Source: Gemmatimonadota bacterium
Lineage (GTDB): Bacteria; Gemmatimonadota; Gemmatimonadetes; Gemmatimonadales; GWC2-71-9
Assembly: GCA_016713435.1 (NCBI GenBank)
Contig: JADJPD010000022.1
Span: 62,001 to 126,000, forward strand
Length of the DNA: 64,000 nucleotides
Direction of reading: 5' to 3'
Made by a program: the position numbers and the translations under genes. Below the pieces are notes generated by a model that was not told the origin of the DNA, ran no database searches, and was given only the letters and a program-made list of their open reading frames with translations. Shown one piece after another: positions 52,499 through 62,040 of this stretch (position 1 is the stretch's first letter; the number at the start of each line of letters is the position of its first letter).

Positions 52499-54332
52499 CT
52501 AGCGCCGCTCCGGGCGACGACGGGTGCGGCGCCAGCCGTAGCGGCGCTGGAATTCCTCGGGGTAGCGGGTGCGGAGCTCCTCGACGAGCTCGCGCTTCCT
52601 CGCCGCGAGCGTGGCATGCTCGCTCGCGGGGGCGCGCTCGATCTGGCGGTTGAGCCGGTCGAGCGCGCGGAAGTGCGGCCGCGCCTCGAGCACGCGGCAG
52701 GCGCCGTCGAAGATGCGGTCCTGCGGCCCGGCCAGCGCCTGCGGGGTCTCCGCCAGGAAGCGGGCCCAGCGGGCCTGGATGGCGGGGTCGATCCCCTCGG
52801 GCACCGGCGCCGGGCCGTCGTCCCCCACGGCGGCCAGGCGATCGAACATCTCCCGGTGCCCCGGGGCCTCGAACCACTCGGGCGGCACGCCTTCGGCGGC
52901 GCGGCGGCGCCACTCGCCGCTGGCCACCATGAGGCGGAGCAGCGCCAGCTCGGCCGGGGTCCCGTCGGTGCGCGGCGCGGCCGACTCGGTGCTGGGCCGC
53001 GGGCGATGATCCTGGTCGGGCGCGGGGGGCGGCGCCTGGCGCGGCGCGGGTTCCTTGAGGTTGGCCACCTCCTGCTCCAGCACCGCCTTGCTGACGCCGC
53101 TCCGCTCGCTCACCAGCGACAGGTAGAGCTCGCGCTGGATCGGGTCCCTGGTGGCGCGGATGGTGGGGAGGAGGCGGTCGAGCGCCTCGCGGCGGTGCTC
53201 CATGCCGGTGAACCAGCCGCGGCGGTCGAGGATCTGGATCTTCCGCTCCAGCACGTCCACGGCGTCGGCGATCACCGGCTCGAGGGCGCGGGCGCCGCCC
53301 TTCTGCACCAGGGTGTCGGGGTCCTCGCCCGGGGGCATGGTGGCCACGCGGACCCGGAGCTCGTGGCGGAGCAGCTCGTCGCCGGCGCGGAAGGTGGCCT
53401 TGAGGCCGGCCATGTCGCTATCGAGGAGGAGGAGCGCCTGCTGCGTCAGGCGCTTGAGGAGGGCCGCCTGGTCGCCGGTGAGCGCGGTGCCGAGCGGCGC
53501 CACCACGTGCTCCACGCCGGCCACCACCAGGCGCAGCACGTCGAAGTAGCCCTCGACGATGATCACGGCGCCTTCCTTCCGGATGGCGTTCCGCGCGGCG
53601 TGCAGGTTGTAGAGCGTCTGCCCCTTCTTGAAGATCGGGCTCTCGGGGCTGTTGAGGTACTTGGGCTCGCCCTGGCCCAGGATCCGGCCGCCGAAGCCCA
53701 CCACGCGGCCGCGGAGGTCGTGGATGGGAAAGAGCAGCCGGCCGCGGAAGCGGGGGATGATCCGCCCGTCCTCGCGCCTCGCGCGAGAGCCCGGCCTCCA
53801 GCATCACGCCCTCGTCGAGCCCGAGCTGGCCCATGGCCTTGAGGAACTCGTTCGGGCTCCGGGGTGCGTAGCCGAGCTGGTAGGGTTCGAGCTCCTCGAG
53901 GTTGAAGCCGCGGTCGGTGACGTACTTCCGCGCCAGCTCCGCCTCGGGCGCGTCGCGGAACTGGCCCGCGAACCAGTCGTGCGCCACCGCCACGGCGGAG
54001 AAGAACGGCTCCCGGGGATCGGGGCCCTGGCGCTCCTTGCTGGTCTCGGGGATCACGATGCCCTCGCGCCGCGCCACCTCGCGGACCGCGTCGGGGTAGC
54101 TGAGCCCCTGCCGCTTCATGTACCAGGAGAAGATGTCGCCCGCTTCCTTGCAGACGAAGCAGTAGTAGCGGCCCTTCTTGGGGATGACGGCAAAGTTGCG
54201 GTGGGTGCCGCCGTGGAAGGGACAGGGGCCGCGCCAGTCGGCGCCGCTCTTCTTCAGGTCCACGGACTCGCCGATCACCGACACGAGGTCGGCGGCGTCG
54301 CGCACCTGCTCGATCAGCTCGTCCGGGATCAT
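52499..54332 (-). CDS. dnaG: DNA primase (frame broken once)
   Basis: Makes RNA primers at the replication fork. It starts at ATG 54332. CHC2 zinc finger: WRGPCPFHGGTHRNFAVIPK then YYCFVCKEAGD. The second residue of the finger is His as usual. Toprim core: FRGRLLFPIHD, then GRILGQGEPKYLNSPES, FKKGQTLYNL, IIVEGYFDVLRL and LLLDSDMAG. The C-terminal DnaB-binding domain is divergent. The frame shifts at about 53765-53790, within a CGCGCCTCGCGCG repeat. The locus of 1834 nt has one extra base. About 610 residues. Confidence 0.94.
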
Positions 54333-54336
54333 CGGC

Positions 54337-56811
54337 TCAGCTCCCGAACTCGAGGATGGTGACGCCGGTGCCGCCCTGGTTGGCGGGGGCGAAGGCGTGG
54401 GCCTGCACCCGGCGGTCGCCCTTGGCCACGCGCTGCACCCGCTCGCGCACAGCACCGGTGCCCTTGCCGTGGATCACGCGCAGGTACGGCTGCTCGGCCA
54501 GCACCGCCGCGTCGATGGCGGCCACCACCGCGTGCTCGGCCTCGTCGCCGCTCAGGCCGCGGAGGTCCAGCTCGTAGTTGTGCTCCAGGGTGGAGACGTC
54601 CACCATCGGCTCCTTCTTCCGCGCGGGCCCCTGCCCGCCCGGCATCGGCGAGAGCGATCCCGGCTCCACCACCAGCTTGAGCGAGCCGACGCGCACCACC
54701 ACCTTGCCGTCGCCCCGCACCTCGAGGACGTCGCCGGGGGTGCCACTGGCCATGCGGACGCGCTGGCCCGGCTCGAAGCTCACCGGCGCGTGCCCATCGG
54801 CAGCGGCCTTCTCGTCGAGGCGCTTCACCGCCGCCTTCGCGACGCCGGCGGCCTCCTCCACCATCCGCCGCGCCTCGCGCGCCGCCGCCTCGTCCGCCTC
54901 CTTCACCCGGGCGATGGCGCGCTCCACCTCTTCCCGGGCCTGCAGCAGGAACTGCCGCGCCTGCTCCCGCGCCGAGCGCTCGGCGCCGCGCTCACGCTCG
55001 GTGAGCACCTTGTCGCGCTCCTTCTGGCGGGCGCCCTGCGCCTCGAGCTCGGCGGTGCGCTGCTCCACGTAGGTGAGCTGCTCGCGGAGCGCCTCCTCGC
55101 GGAGCTGCTGCTCCCGCTCCCGCTGCTCCACCTGCGCCAGCAGCGCGTCGAGCGTCCGCTCCGCCTCCGGCACCTGCGCCTCGGCCTCGGCGAGCACGTC
55201 CGGCCGGACCCCGAGCCGCCGCGCGATGGCCAGCCCGTAACTCCGCCCCGGCACGCCCTTCTGCAGGCGATAGGTGGGCTGCAGCGTCGCCGCGTCGAAC
55301 TGCAGTGAGGCATTCACCACGCCCTTCGCCGAGGTGGCGAGCCGCTTGAGCGCGCCGAGGTGCGTGGTGGCGAGCGTGAGCACCTGCCGCCGCGTGAGCG
55401 CCAGCAGGGCCGCGCCGGCGAGGGCGCTGCCCTCGGCCGGGTCGGTGCCGCTCCCGATCTCGTCGAGGAGGACGAGGCTCCGCTCGTCCGCCTCGTCGAG
55501 GATGACGCGCAGCAGCGCCAGGTGGGCGCTGAAGGTGGAGAGGCTCGCGGCGATGGACTGCCGGTCCCCGATGTCGGCGAAGATCCGCTCCACGATCGGC
55601 AGCCGGCTCCCCGGCCCCACCGGCGGGATGATCCCGCTCTGCGCCATGGCGACGTGGAGCCCCACCGCCTTCAGGAGCACCGACTTGCCGCCGGTGTTGG
55701 GGCCGGAGAGGAGCACGGTGCGCTCGCCGTCCTCGAGCGTCAGGTCAAAGGGCACCACCGGCACGGTGCCGCCGATGAGCAGCGGATGGCGGCCGTTGTT
55801 CACCACCAGGCCGCCCGGCGCCGGCGCCACCTCGGGCGCGTAGCCGTCCACCAGCGCGGCATAGCGGGCGCGCGCGGCGAGGTCGTCCACGGCCACGCAC
55901 ATGGCGTGGAGGTCCTTGAGCAGCGGCTGCGCGGGGCGCAGGAGGTCGGTGAGGTCCCGGAGGACCTTCAGCTCCTCCCGCTGCGCCGCCGCCTCGGCCT
56001 CACGCATGGCGTTGCCGAGGGGGATGACCGACGCGGGCTCGAGGTAGAGCGTGGCGCCGCTCGCCGACTCGCCGTGGATGATGCCGTCGGGGCGGCCGCG
56101 CAGGTCGCGCGGGACCGGGATCACGTAGCGGCCGTCGCGGAGCGTCACCCCACCGTCGCCGCCCACGGCGCGGAGGATGGCCTCGAGGCGCTGGACCAGG
56201 CGGTCGCGCGCGGTGCGGATCTCGCTCCGGGCGGACGCCAGCGCGGGGCTCGCCGAGTCGCGCACGGCGCCGTCGTCGTCCAGCGACTGCTCCAGCTTCC
56301 GCTCGAACGGCTTGGGCGGCAGTTCCACCCGGAGCGGCACCACGCCCGGCGCCTCCGGCTCCACCCGCTTCAGTTCCTCCAGCACCAGCCGGGAGGCGGT
56401 GAGTGTCCGGCGGATGGCCAGCAGTTCCTGCGCATCGAGCACGCTGCCCGGGATGCGGAGGCGGCCGAGGGCGTTCTTCACCTCCGGGACCGACTCCGCG
56501 ACCACCCCGCGGTTCCGCCGCGCCAGGGCCGCCAGCTCCGACACCCGCGCCAGCTCCTGCCGGATTTCCGCCGCCACGAAGGACGGGCACCGCGCCCGGA
56601 GACTCGCCGCGCCGAGCGGGCCGGCGGCGAGGGCGGCCACGGCATCGAGCACCTGCGCAAACTCGAGCGCCTCCAGCGGCTCCGCCCACGCGGCGAGGAG
56701 CAGGTCTTCGCTGCCGGACGTCGTGACCACCCGCTCCAAAGCGGACGGGGTGCCTGCGTCCGCAGACGCCGGCACCCCGTCGGGGAAGTCGGATGGGATC
56801 TGGTCGGTCAT
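54337..56811 (-). CDS. mutS2: Endonuclease MutS2 with Smr domain
   Basis: 824 residues, full length. The MutS core has lever/clamp helices, then Walker A VLLSGPNTGGKSVLLKAVG, IFADIGDRQSIAASLSTFSAH and Walker B LVLLDEIGSGTDPAEGSAL. After a long coiled coil (about 510-640) and a KOW-like strand region comes a C-terminal Smr nuclease domain: LDLRGLSGDEAEHAV and RVIHGKGTGAVRERV. In other bacteria MutS2 limits recombination or rescues collided ribosomes. It lies 4 bp before dnaG on the same strand, so both share an mRNA. Confidence 0.95.
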   Translation of the reverse strand: MTDQIPSDFPDGVPASADAGTPSALERVVTTSGSEDLLLAAWAEPLEALEFAQVLDAVAALAAGPLGAASLRARCPSFVAAEIRQELARVSELAALARRNRGVVAESVPEVKNALGRLRIPGSVLDAQELLAIRRTLTASRLVLEELKRVEPEAPGVVPLRVELPPKPFERKLEQSLDDDGAVRDSASPALASARSEIRTARDRLVQRLEAILRAVGGDGGVTLRDGRYVIPVPRDLRGRPDGIIHGESASGATLYLEPASVIPLGNAMREAEAAAQREELKVLRDLTDLLRPAQPLLKDLHAMCVAVDDLAARARYAALVDGYAPEVAPAPGGLVVNNGRHPLLIGGTVPVVPFDLTLEDGERTVLLSGPNTGGKSVLLKAVGLHVAMAQSGIIPPVGPGSRLPIVERIFADIGDRQSIAASLSTFSAHLALLRVILDEADERSLVLLDEIGSGTDPAEGSALAGAALLALTRRQVLTLATTHLGALKRLATSAKGVVNASLQFDAATLQPTYRLQKGVPGRSYGLAIARRLGVRPDVLAEAEAQVPEAERTLDALLAQVEQREREQQLREEALREQLTYVEQRTAELEAQGARQKERDKVLTERERGAERSAREQARQFLLQAREEVERAIARVKEADEAAAREARRMVEEAAGVAKAAVKRLDEKAAADGHAPVSFEPGQRVRMASGTPGDVLEVRGDGKVVVRVGSLKLVVEPGSLSPMPGGQGPARKKEPMVDVSTLEHNYELDLRGLSGDEAEHAVVAAIDAAVLAEQPYLRVIHGKGTGAVRERVQRVAKGDRRVQAHAFAPANQGGTGVTILEFGS

Positions 56812-56982
56812 CGGGCGCGCGTCCTGCGCGGTGCCGGACCGGGCTGGTGCACTGCCATCACGAAGGACTCAGTCCACACTCAGGAGTCAGGGGGCCCACG
56901 CATCCCCTGCTCGCAGGGGCTATGCTCTTGCTGGACGTCAACTTACGCCTGCCCGCGCCAATCCACAAGGCGCGAGACCGCC
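56812..56982. other. Gap before mutS2 with a GC hairpin
   Basis: 170 bp without a gene. A perfect 7-bp stem CCCCTGC/GCAGGGG with a 2-base loop lies at 56904-56919. It could end the SBP-OmpA transcript. A TTGACG on the minus strand at about 56941-56936 could be a -35 box for mutS2-dnaG, but no good -10 box sits at the right distance. Confidence 0.4.
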
Positions 56983-58635
56983 TCACTCCAGCGTGAACCA
57001 CTGCACCTCGACCCGGCGGTTCTTGTCCGGGTCGGGGCCGGCGGGCTCTTCCCAGCCGCGGCCCACGATCTCCAGCCGCTTGGGGTCCACGTTGTAGCGC
57101 CGGATCAGCTGGCGCTGGATCTCGGCCGCGCGATCGCGCGAGAGGCCCATGGCCTTGAGCCCCTGCTGCCGCACAAACGCCTCCCCGCCCTGCCGCCGGA
57201 ACTCCTCCACCATGGAGTTGTCCACGTGGCCGCGGAGGAGGAGCGTCGAGCCCGGGCTCACCGCGAGCAGCTGCTTGGTGGCCTCGAGGTTGGCCACGTT
57301 CTCGCTGTTGGCGAGGTCGAGTTCGGCCGAGTTGGGCTTGAAGTAGAAGCGGATGTCCTTGGAGAGGAGTGGATCCGTCTCCACGGTGCCGCCGCTCGCG
57401 CTCTTGATCGGCGCGATGGCCACCTTCTGGTCGGCGAAGAGTCCCGCCGCCTTGAGGGCCGCGAGCGCCGTCCCGTCGGCGAAGCGCGAGGCATCGGCCG
57501 GGTTGGGGATCAGCTGGCTGCCGTAGGCGAGGACCGCCGACTGGTAGATGCCGCCGAAGCTCCCCGCCGCGTCGATCTCGCCGGAGAAGAACGCGAGGTT
57601 CTCGGGGAAGTTGGAGAGGTGCACCTTCTGCAGCTCCGCCCGGGCCTGGTCCGGCGTCCACTTGAACGCCTGCGCCACCACGCTGAGCTGCGATTCGGGG
57701 TTGTCGCGCACCAGCTTGTTCCCCTCGAGCAGGGCGCGGACGATCCCCTCCACCATCTGCGGATGCGCCGCCGCGAAGCCCTCGTTCAGCACCAGCACGT
57801 CCGCCACGATGAGCAGGTTGCGGTTGCTGGTGAGGAGCCTGGCCTTCCCCTGCGACCCCTGCAGCACCTCGGTGGTCTTGGGCTCCCAGGTGACGGCGCC
57901 GGCCAGGCGGCCCTTGCCGTTCAGCTCCGAGAGGAAGAGGTCCCCGGCGGCGAAGCCGTCCTCGGTGTACACCAGGTTGAGCGCGTCGCCCGACGGCGAG
58001 TCGTCGAGCGAGCCGAGGGGATTGATGGGGAGCCCCGCCTCCTGCGCCAGGTAGCGGATGAAGAAGTCGGTCTCGGTGAACTGCGCCGCGGCCACCACCT
58101 TGCCGCGGAGGTCGTTCACCTTCTTGATGTCGCGGGTCACCAGGATGCCGTCGGCGCCGCGGGAGAAGCCGATCTGCGCCGGCACCTTCACCCGGAACTG
58201 CCGCCCGTACACCGCCAGCACGTCCGCCGTGGTGGCGGACCCGGCCAGCCGCCCGGCGTTGAGCGCCGACCAGCTCTCCTCCTCCGACACCGTCAGCTTC
58301 ACCTTGCAGCCGCAGTACTTGGTGAAGAGCGACCCGGCCGACGGCTGCAGCCCCCCGTTGGCGGCAATGAGCCCCGCATAGCCGGCGTACTCGCTCAGCT
58401 CGATGACCACGGTGCTGTCGGCGGGCACGGCGTAGGTGCCGGCCGCGTCGAGGGTCGGCACTTCCTGGGCGAGGGTGCTCACCTCGGCCGCCGGCTCCTC
58501 GGCGGTGCCCGGCATGGCGGGCAGCTTCACCCCGCCCTTCTGGATCATCCCGTAGCCGAAGTAGACCAGCCCGCCGATCAGCGCAAAGGAGATCAGCTTC
58601 CCGAGGAAGGTGAAGCCCGGCTTGGACTCAGCCAT
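56983..58635 (-). CDS. Inner-membrane-anchored solute-binding protein fused to an OmpA peptidoglycan-binding domain
   Basis: 550 residues. One uncleaved-looking TM helix near the N-terminus (LGKLISFALIGGLVYFGYGM, about 11-30), then a Pro/Glu linker. A periplasmic NMT1/phosphonate-type solute-binding fold spans about 70-380 (YAGYAGLIAANGGLQPSAG, VNDLRGKVVAAAQFTETDF, then GDLFLSELNGKGRLAGAVTW). From about 425 an OmpA C-domain follows: IRFYFKPNSAELDLAN, GSTLLLRGHVDNS, GLSRDRAAEIQRQL and NRRVEVQWF. It overlaps pspA by 8 bp. So a ligand sensor ties the inner membrane to the cell wall next to an envelope-stress protein. Ligand unknown. Confidence 0.85.
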   Translation of the reverse strand: MAESKPGFTFLGKLISFALIGGLVYFGYGMIQKGGVKLPAMPGTAEEPAAEVSTLAQEVPTLDAAGTYAVPADSTVVIELSEYAGYAGLIAANGGLQPSAGSLFTKYCGCKVKLTVSEEESWSALNAGRLAGSATTADVLAVYGRQFRVKVPAQIGFSRGADGILVTRDIKKVNDLRGKVVAAAQFTETDFFIRYLAQEAGLPINPLGSLDDSPSGDALNLVYTEDGFAAGDLFLSELNGKGRLAGAVTWEPKTTEVLQGSQGKARLLTSNRNLLIVADVLVLNEGFAAAHPQMVEGIVRALLEGNKLVRDNPESQLSVVAQAFKWTPDQARAELQKVHLSNFPENLAFFSGEIDAAGSFGGIYQSAVLAYGSQLIPNPADASRFADGTALAALKAAGLFADQKVAIAPIKSASGGTVETDPLLSKDIRFYFKPNSAELDLANSENVANLEATKQLLAVSPGSTLLLRGHVDNSMVEEFRRQGGEAFVRQQGLKAMGLSRDRAAEIQRQLIRRYNVDPKRLEIVGRGWEEPAGPDPDKNRRVEVQWFTLE

Positions 58636-59365
58636 TGGGACCCATCTCCTTCTGCGCCTGCGGCGCCTGCGACGTGCCGCCCGCCTGGATGCCCTGGCTG
58701 GCCAGGAACTCCGCCAGCGCGGCCTGCTCCAGCGCCTTGGACTCGTTCTCCTTCTCGCGGACCTTGTCCATGTCCACGATGTCCTTCGCCACCCGCGCCT
58801 TGCCGGCGGACATCTCGTAGCGCTTCTGCAGCACTTCTTCCACCGTCTTCATGGTGTCGCCCAGGTCCCCCACCTTGAAGGTGGCGCTGGAGAGGGCGCC
58901 GGCCGCCTCGGCCTGCGCCTCCTTGATCTTCACCTGGTCGAGCTGCTTCTCGAGCCGGCGCACCTTCTCCTCGAACTCCTTCTGCACGATCTTGGCCTGC
59001 CGCAGGTTGGCCTGGTAGGCCTCCTCGCTCTCGGTGAGCTCGGCCATGTCGGTCTGGAGGTCCGCCTTGAGCTCCTGCAGCTCGCGCGCGAGCGTGCCGG
59101 CCAGCTCGACGTTGCCCGCCTGGTGGTTGGCCAGGATCCGGCGCTCGAGGTCCTGCGCCCGGCCCGTCTTCATCTTCACCTGGCCCTTGAGCCGCTCGGC
59201 CACGCCGGCCATCCGCGCCAGGGCGCTGTTGTACTGCGCCATCTTCTCCCGGAACTCCATCCGCGCCGCCTCCATCAGCGCCTCGGGATTCTGCTCCTCC
59301 AGCCCGCTGATGAAGAGGGAGAGGAACCCGCGGAAGAGCCTGCCGACGCGTGCGAAGATGGCCAT
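58628..59365 (-). CDS. pspA: Phage shock protein A (PspA/IM30/Vipp1 family, ESCRT-III-like)
   Basis: 245 residues from ATG 59365 with GGAG upstream. Amphipathic N-terminal helix (AIFARVGRLFRGFLSLFIS), then the long helical hairpin of the PspA/ESCRT-III fold: NPEALMEAARMEFREKMAQY, LKGQVKMKTGRAQDLERRIL and QAKIVQKEFEEKVRRLEKQL. A 30-residue C-terminal tail ends QAPQAQKEMGPNG. PspA-type proteins polymerise on damaged inner membrane and remodel it. No PspF, PspB or PspC genes are nearby. It is preceded by an AAA ATPase gene and overlaps a periplasmic sensor-like gene. Confidence 0.92.
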   Translation of the reverse strand: MAIFARVGRLFRGFLSLFISGLEEQNPEALMEAARMEFREKMAQYNSALARMAGVAERLKGQVKMKTGRAQDLERRILANHQAGNVELAGTLARELQELKADLQTDMAELTESEEAYQANLRQAKIVQKEFEEKVRRLEKQLDQVKIKEAQAEAAGALSSATFKVGDLGDTMKTVEEVLQKRYEMSAGKARVAKDIVDMDKVREKENESKALEQAALAEFLASQGIQAGGTSQAPQAQKEMGPNG

Positions 59366-59389
59366 GGACGATCTCCGAAGTAGGAGCCC

Positions 59390-59419
59390 AGAATGTCGGG
59401 GTGGTTCCCGGACTGTCAA
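59390..59419 (-). promoter_or_regulatory. Candidate internal promoter for pspA
   Basis: A perfect -35 box TTGACA (59419-59414), 18-bp spacer, then CATTCT (59395-59390; 3 of 6). It could give pspA and the SBP-OmpA gene extra transcription independent of the dnaJ operon. Confidence 0.4.
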
Positions 59420-59434
59420 ACCAGCCTGCCGTGG

Positions 59435-59455
59435 GGCCGGAGCGCCGCTCCGGCC
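59435..59455. terminator. Hairpin between the AAA gene and pspA
   Basis: GGCCGGAGC/GCTCCGGCC, a perfect 9-bp stem with a 3-base loop. No T run. It could attenuate read-through from the AAA gene and separate it from the pspA promoter. Confidence 0.45.
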
Positions 59456-59470
59456 ACTCGATCTCCAGTG

Positions 59471-61186
59471 TCAGACGAACCGCCGCAACTCCTCGATCCG
59501 CCGCTCGATCTCCTCCGGCCCGAGTTCCCGGTAGCGCGCCGGCAGGAAGCGCACGTCGGTGCACTCCTTCACCGCCACCAGGTCCATGTACTCGAGCTTC
59601 CGGGTGTGCGCGTTGGGGCGCACCTCCTGGAACACCTGCGTCAGGATCTCCTTGAGCGCCGGCCGCGGCTCCGCGGCCAGCTCCCAGATCCGGAGGCCAC
59701 GGACAAAGACGCCCTCGATCTCGTTGCCGCCGAGCGTGATCGTCGGCGGCAGCTCCGGGAGGTCGGCCTCGGCGATCGGGATCTTCACCTTGCGCGCCAC
59801 GGCCAGCAGCAGGGCGCGGCGCTCCGCGTCGGTCTCGGGCGGGAAGAGCGGGATGTGGACGTCGAGGCGCCCCTGGCGCTTGAGGTCCACCTCCAGCAGG
59901 TCGGGCCGCGAGGTGGCGAAGACCCAGATGATCCGCCCCCGGTTCCGCGTGTCCGACATCTCCTTGGCGAGCATCGAGTACACCCGGCCGGAGAGCCCGC
60001 CGTCGCCCTCGCCGCCCTCGCGCTTGCCGGCGGCCTGGTCGGCCTCGTCCACGAAGACCACCACCTGGCCGAGCGCCCGGAGGACCGAGAAGATCTTCTC
60101 GAGGTTCCCCTCGGTGGCGCCCACCCAGCGGTCGCGGAAGTTCTTGAAGACCACGCAGGGGATGCCGAGTTCGCCGGCCCAGCAGGTCACGATGAACGTC
60201 TTCCCGGTCCCGATCCGCCCCGCGATGAGGTACCCCATCGGCAGCGCGTGGAGCGCGCCCCGGCGCAGGAGCTCGGTGTCCTCGCGGAGCCAGGCGCGCA
60301 CGGCGTCGAAGCCGGCGACGTTGTCGAGCGTGAAGCTGGACTCGATGAACTCCATCAGCCCCGCGCACTCCCGCTCGATGGCATCCTTCTTCTGCCGGGT
60401 GAGCCACTGCCGCGTGATCCGCTCCCCGTTCCGGAGCGCCAGCGCCAGCACCCGCTTGGCGCCGATCCGCGACAGCCCCGTGAGCCGGCTCGCCAGCTGG
60501 TCCACCGGCACGTCGCTCTTCGCGGGGAGTTCCGTCAGCTCCCCGGCGATCAGCGCCTCGAGGTACTCCCGCATCTCCCCCTCGTCGGGGAGCGGCACCC
60601 GGAGCGCCACGGCGTGCGGGTTCTCGGCCACCAGCTCGTTCAGGTCCTGCAGCTCCTCGGTGAGCAGCACCGTGACGATGTTGGCGTGCAGGATCCCCGG
60701 GTCGTTGGCCCAGCCCAGCACCTTGACCACGTTGGCGCTGAAGGCGCCGCCGAGTGAGGCGGCCTCGCCGCGCGGCACCACGAACTCCGCGAAGTCCACC
60801 ACCACCGCGATCCTGGGCCGCGGCTTCTCCGGCGCGAGCGCCGCGAGGTTGAGCGAGCGCAGCAGGTAGCGGTCAATCAGCTCGAGCGCCGCCCCCGGCT
60901 CCCGCAGGTACTGCATCGCCTTCCCGTCGTCGCCGAGGGCGTCACGCACCCACTTGCCCCAGTCCTCGCCGCCCTTGATGGCTCGGACCCCGCGGCTCCG
61001 GTCATAGTGCAGCACCACGTCGTACCCCGGCCACATCACCTCGTCGAGGTACTGCTTCAGCGAATACATCTTCCCGCCGTGCGGCAGCACGTCGAAGATG
61101 TTGCCATGGATCAGGAACTGGGCGCAGGCGCCGGACCGGTAGAGGTCCTGCAGCTCCCTGGCCCAGGGGGGCAGCGTGGGGCTCAC
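59471..61186 (-). CDS. AAA ATPase with degenerate N-terminal AAA-like half
   Basis: 571 residues from GTG 61186, which overlaps the upstream stop (GTGA). The C-terminal module (about 310-530) is an active-looking AAA domain: Walker A LIAGRIGTGKTFIV, Walker B VVVFVDEADQAAGK, sensor FATSRPDLLEVDLKRQGRLD with arginines in place. The N-terminal half has similar secondary structure without a P-loop: FLIHGNIFDVLPHGGKMYSL where Walker A would be, and IAVVVDFAEFVVPRG as the Walker B-like strand. This resembles Ycf46-like two-half ATPases, which I suggest with caution. Neighbours are a coiled-coil membrane protein and PspA, so a disassembly role like Vps4 on ESCRT-III is plausible. Confidence 0.82.
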   Translation of the reverse strand: MSPTLPPWARELQDLYRSGACAQFLIHGNIFDVLPHGGKMYSLKQYLDEVMWPGYDVVLHYDRSRGVRAIKGGEDWGKWVRDALGDDGKAMQYLREPGAALELIDRYLLRSLNLAALAPEKPRPRIAVVVDFAEFVVPRGEAASLGGAFSANVVKVLGWANDPGILHANIVTVLLTEELQDLNELVAENPHAVALRVPLPDEGEMREYLEALIAGELTELPAKSDVPVDQLASRLTGLSRIGAKRVLALALRNGERITRQWLTRQKKDAIERECAGLMEFIESSFTLDNVAGFDAVRAWLREDTELLRRGALHALPMGYLIAGRIGTGKTFIVTCWAGELGIPCVVFKNFRDRWVGATEGNLEKIFSVLRALGQVVVFVDEADQAAGKREGGEGDGGLSGRVYSMLAKEMSDTRNRGRIIWVFATSRPDLLEVDLKRQGRLDVHIPLFPPETDAERRALLLAVARKVKIPIAEADLPELPPTITLGGNEIEGVFVRGLRIWELAAEPRPALKEILTQVFQEVRPNAHTRKLEYMDLVAVKECTDVRFLPARYRELGPEEIERRIEELRRFV

Positions 61187-62040
61187 TGGGTCTCCCGGAG
61201 GGTGGCGCGCGCCGCGACGGCGGGCGGCTCCTCGAGCAGGTCGTCGAGGGAGCCGTACATCTTCTGCTGGTCGGCCAGCCAGGCGGAGGCGCCGCCGAGG
61301 CTGCCGGTGATCTCGTCGAGACGGCTGGAGAGGCCGGCGGCATCGGTGGAGAGCGCGGCCTGTTCCCGCAGCAGCTCGAGCTGCTCCTGGATGCGGAGGA
61401 TCTCCGCCTCCAGGAAGTCCAGCTTGGCGCGCCCGTCGGTGCGCTGCTTCACCCGCTGCTCCAGGATCTCGGCCTGCTGCTCCAGGCTCTTCCGGAGCTC
61501 GTCGGTGATCCCGGGATCGCCGAGGCGGCGCCGCACCATCTCGAGGCGGGACTCGATCTCCTCGGTCTCGTTGAGGGTCGGGTCCTTGAGCACCCGGCTC
61601 ATGCTGCGCCGCGCCGTGAGGAGCTTGAGGTACACCCAGGTGAGCCGCCCCAGGTTCTCCCCCTGCACCTCCACGCCCGCGCCGCTCGGGTCCTGCTGCT
61701 TGAGCTGCTCCAGGATGGCGCGGCAGCGGGCCACGAAGGCCACGTAGCGCGCCTGGTCGGGGCCCGGCAGCCGCGCCACGAGCTGGTCGTGCCGCTTCTG
61801 CCAGTCCACGTCCTCCTGGCCGGCCATGCCGCGCCGGTCCACCACCTTCTGGAACCGCCCGTTGGTGGCCAGGCCAAAGAGGTACGCCAGCTCCACGCCC
61901 GCGCCGATCAGCCAGAAGCCGGGATTGGTGAGCCCCGCCAGCCCGAAGGCCACGAGCCCCACCCAGTTGGGCGCCACGAACATGCCGAACGGCCGCGCAT
62001 TGAACGCGGCCGCGAGGTAGCTGCCGAAGCCTTTCTTCAT
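61183..62040 (-). CDS. Membrane-anchored coiled-coil protein, unknown family
   Basis: 285 residues. Two adjacent N-terminal hydrophobic segments (MFVAPNWVGLVAFGLAGL and PGFWLIGAGVELAYLFGLA, about residues 20-57) form a membrane hairpin. The rest is cytoplasmic helix with heptads: VARCRAILEQLKQQ, LNETEEIESRLEMVRRRLG, LRKSLEQQAEILEQRV, and ILRIQEQLELLREQAALS. No enzyme motif. It overlaps the HIT gene and the AAA gene by 4 bp each, so stoichiometry with the ATPase is probably fixed. I would guess a membrane receptor or adaptor for the ATPase. Confidence 0.7.
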   Translation of the reverse strand: MKKGFGSYLAAAFNARPFGMFVAPNWVGLVAFGLAGLTNPGFWLIGAGVELAYLFGLATNGRFQKVVDRRGMAGQEDVDWQKRHDQLVARLPGPDQARYVAFVARCRAILEQLKQQDPSGAGVEVQGENLGRLTWVYLKLLTARRSMSRVLKDPTLNETEEIESRLEMVRRRLGDPGITDELRKSLEQQAEILEQRVKQRTDGRAKLDFLEAEILRIQEQLELLREQAALSTDAAGLSSRLDEITGSLGGASAWLADQQKMYGSLDDLLEEPPAVAARATLRETQ

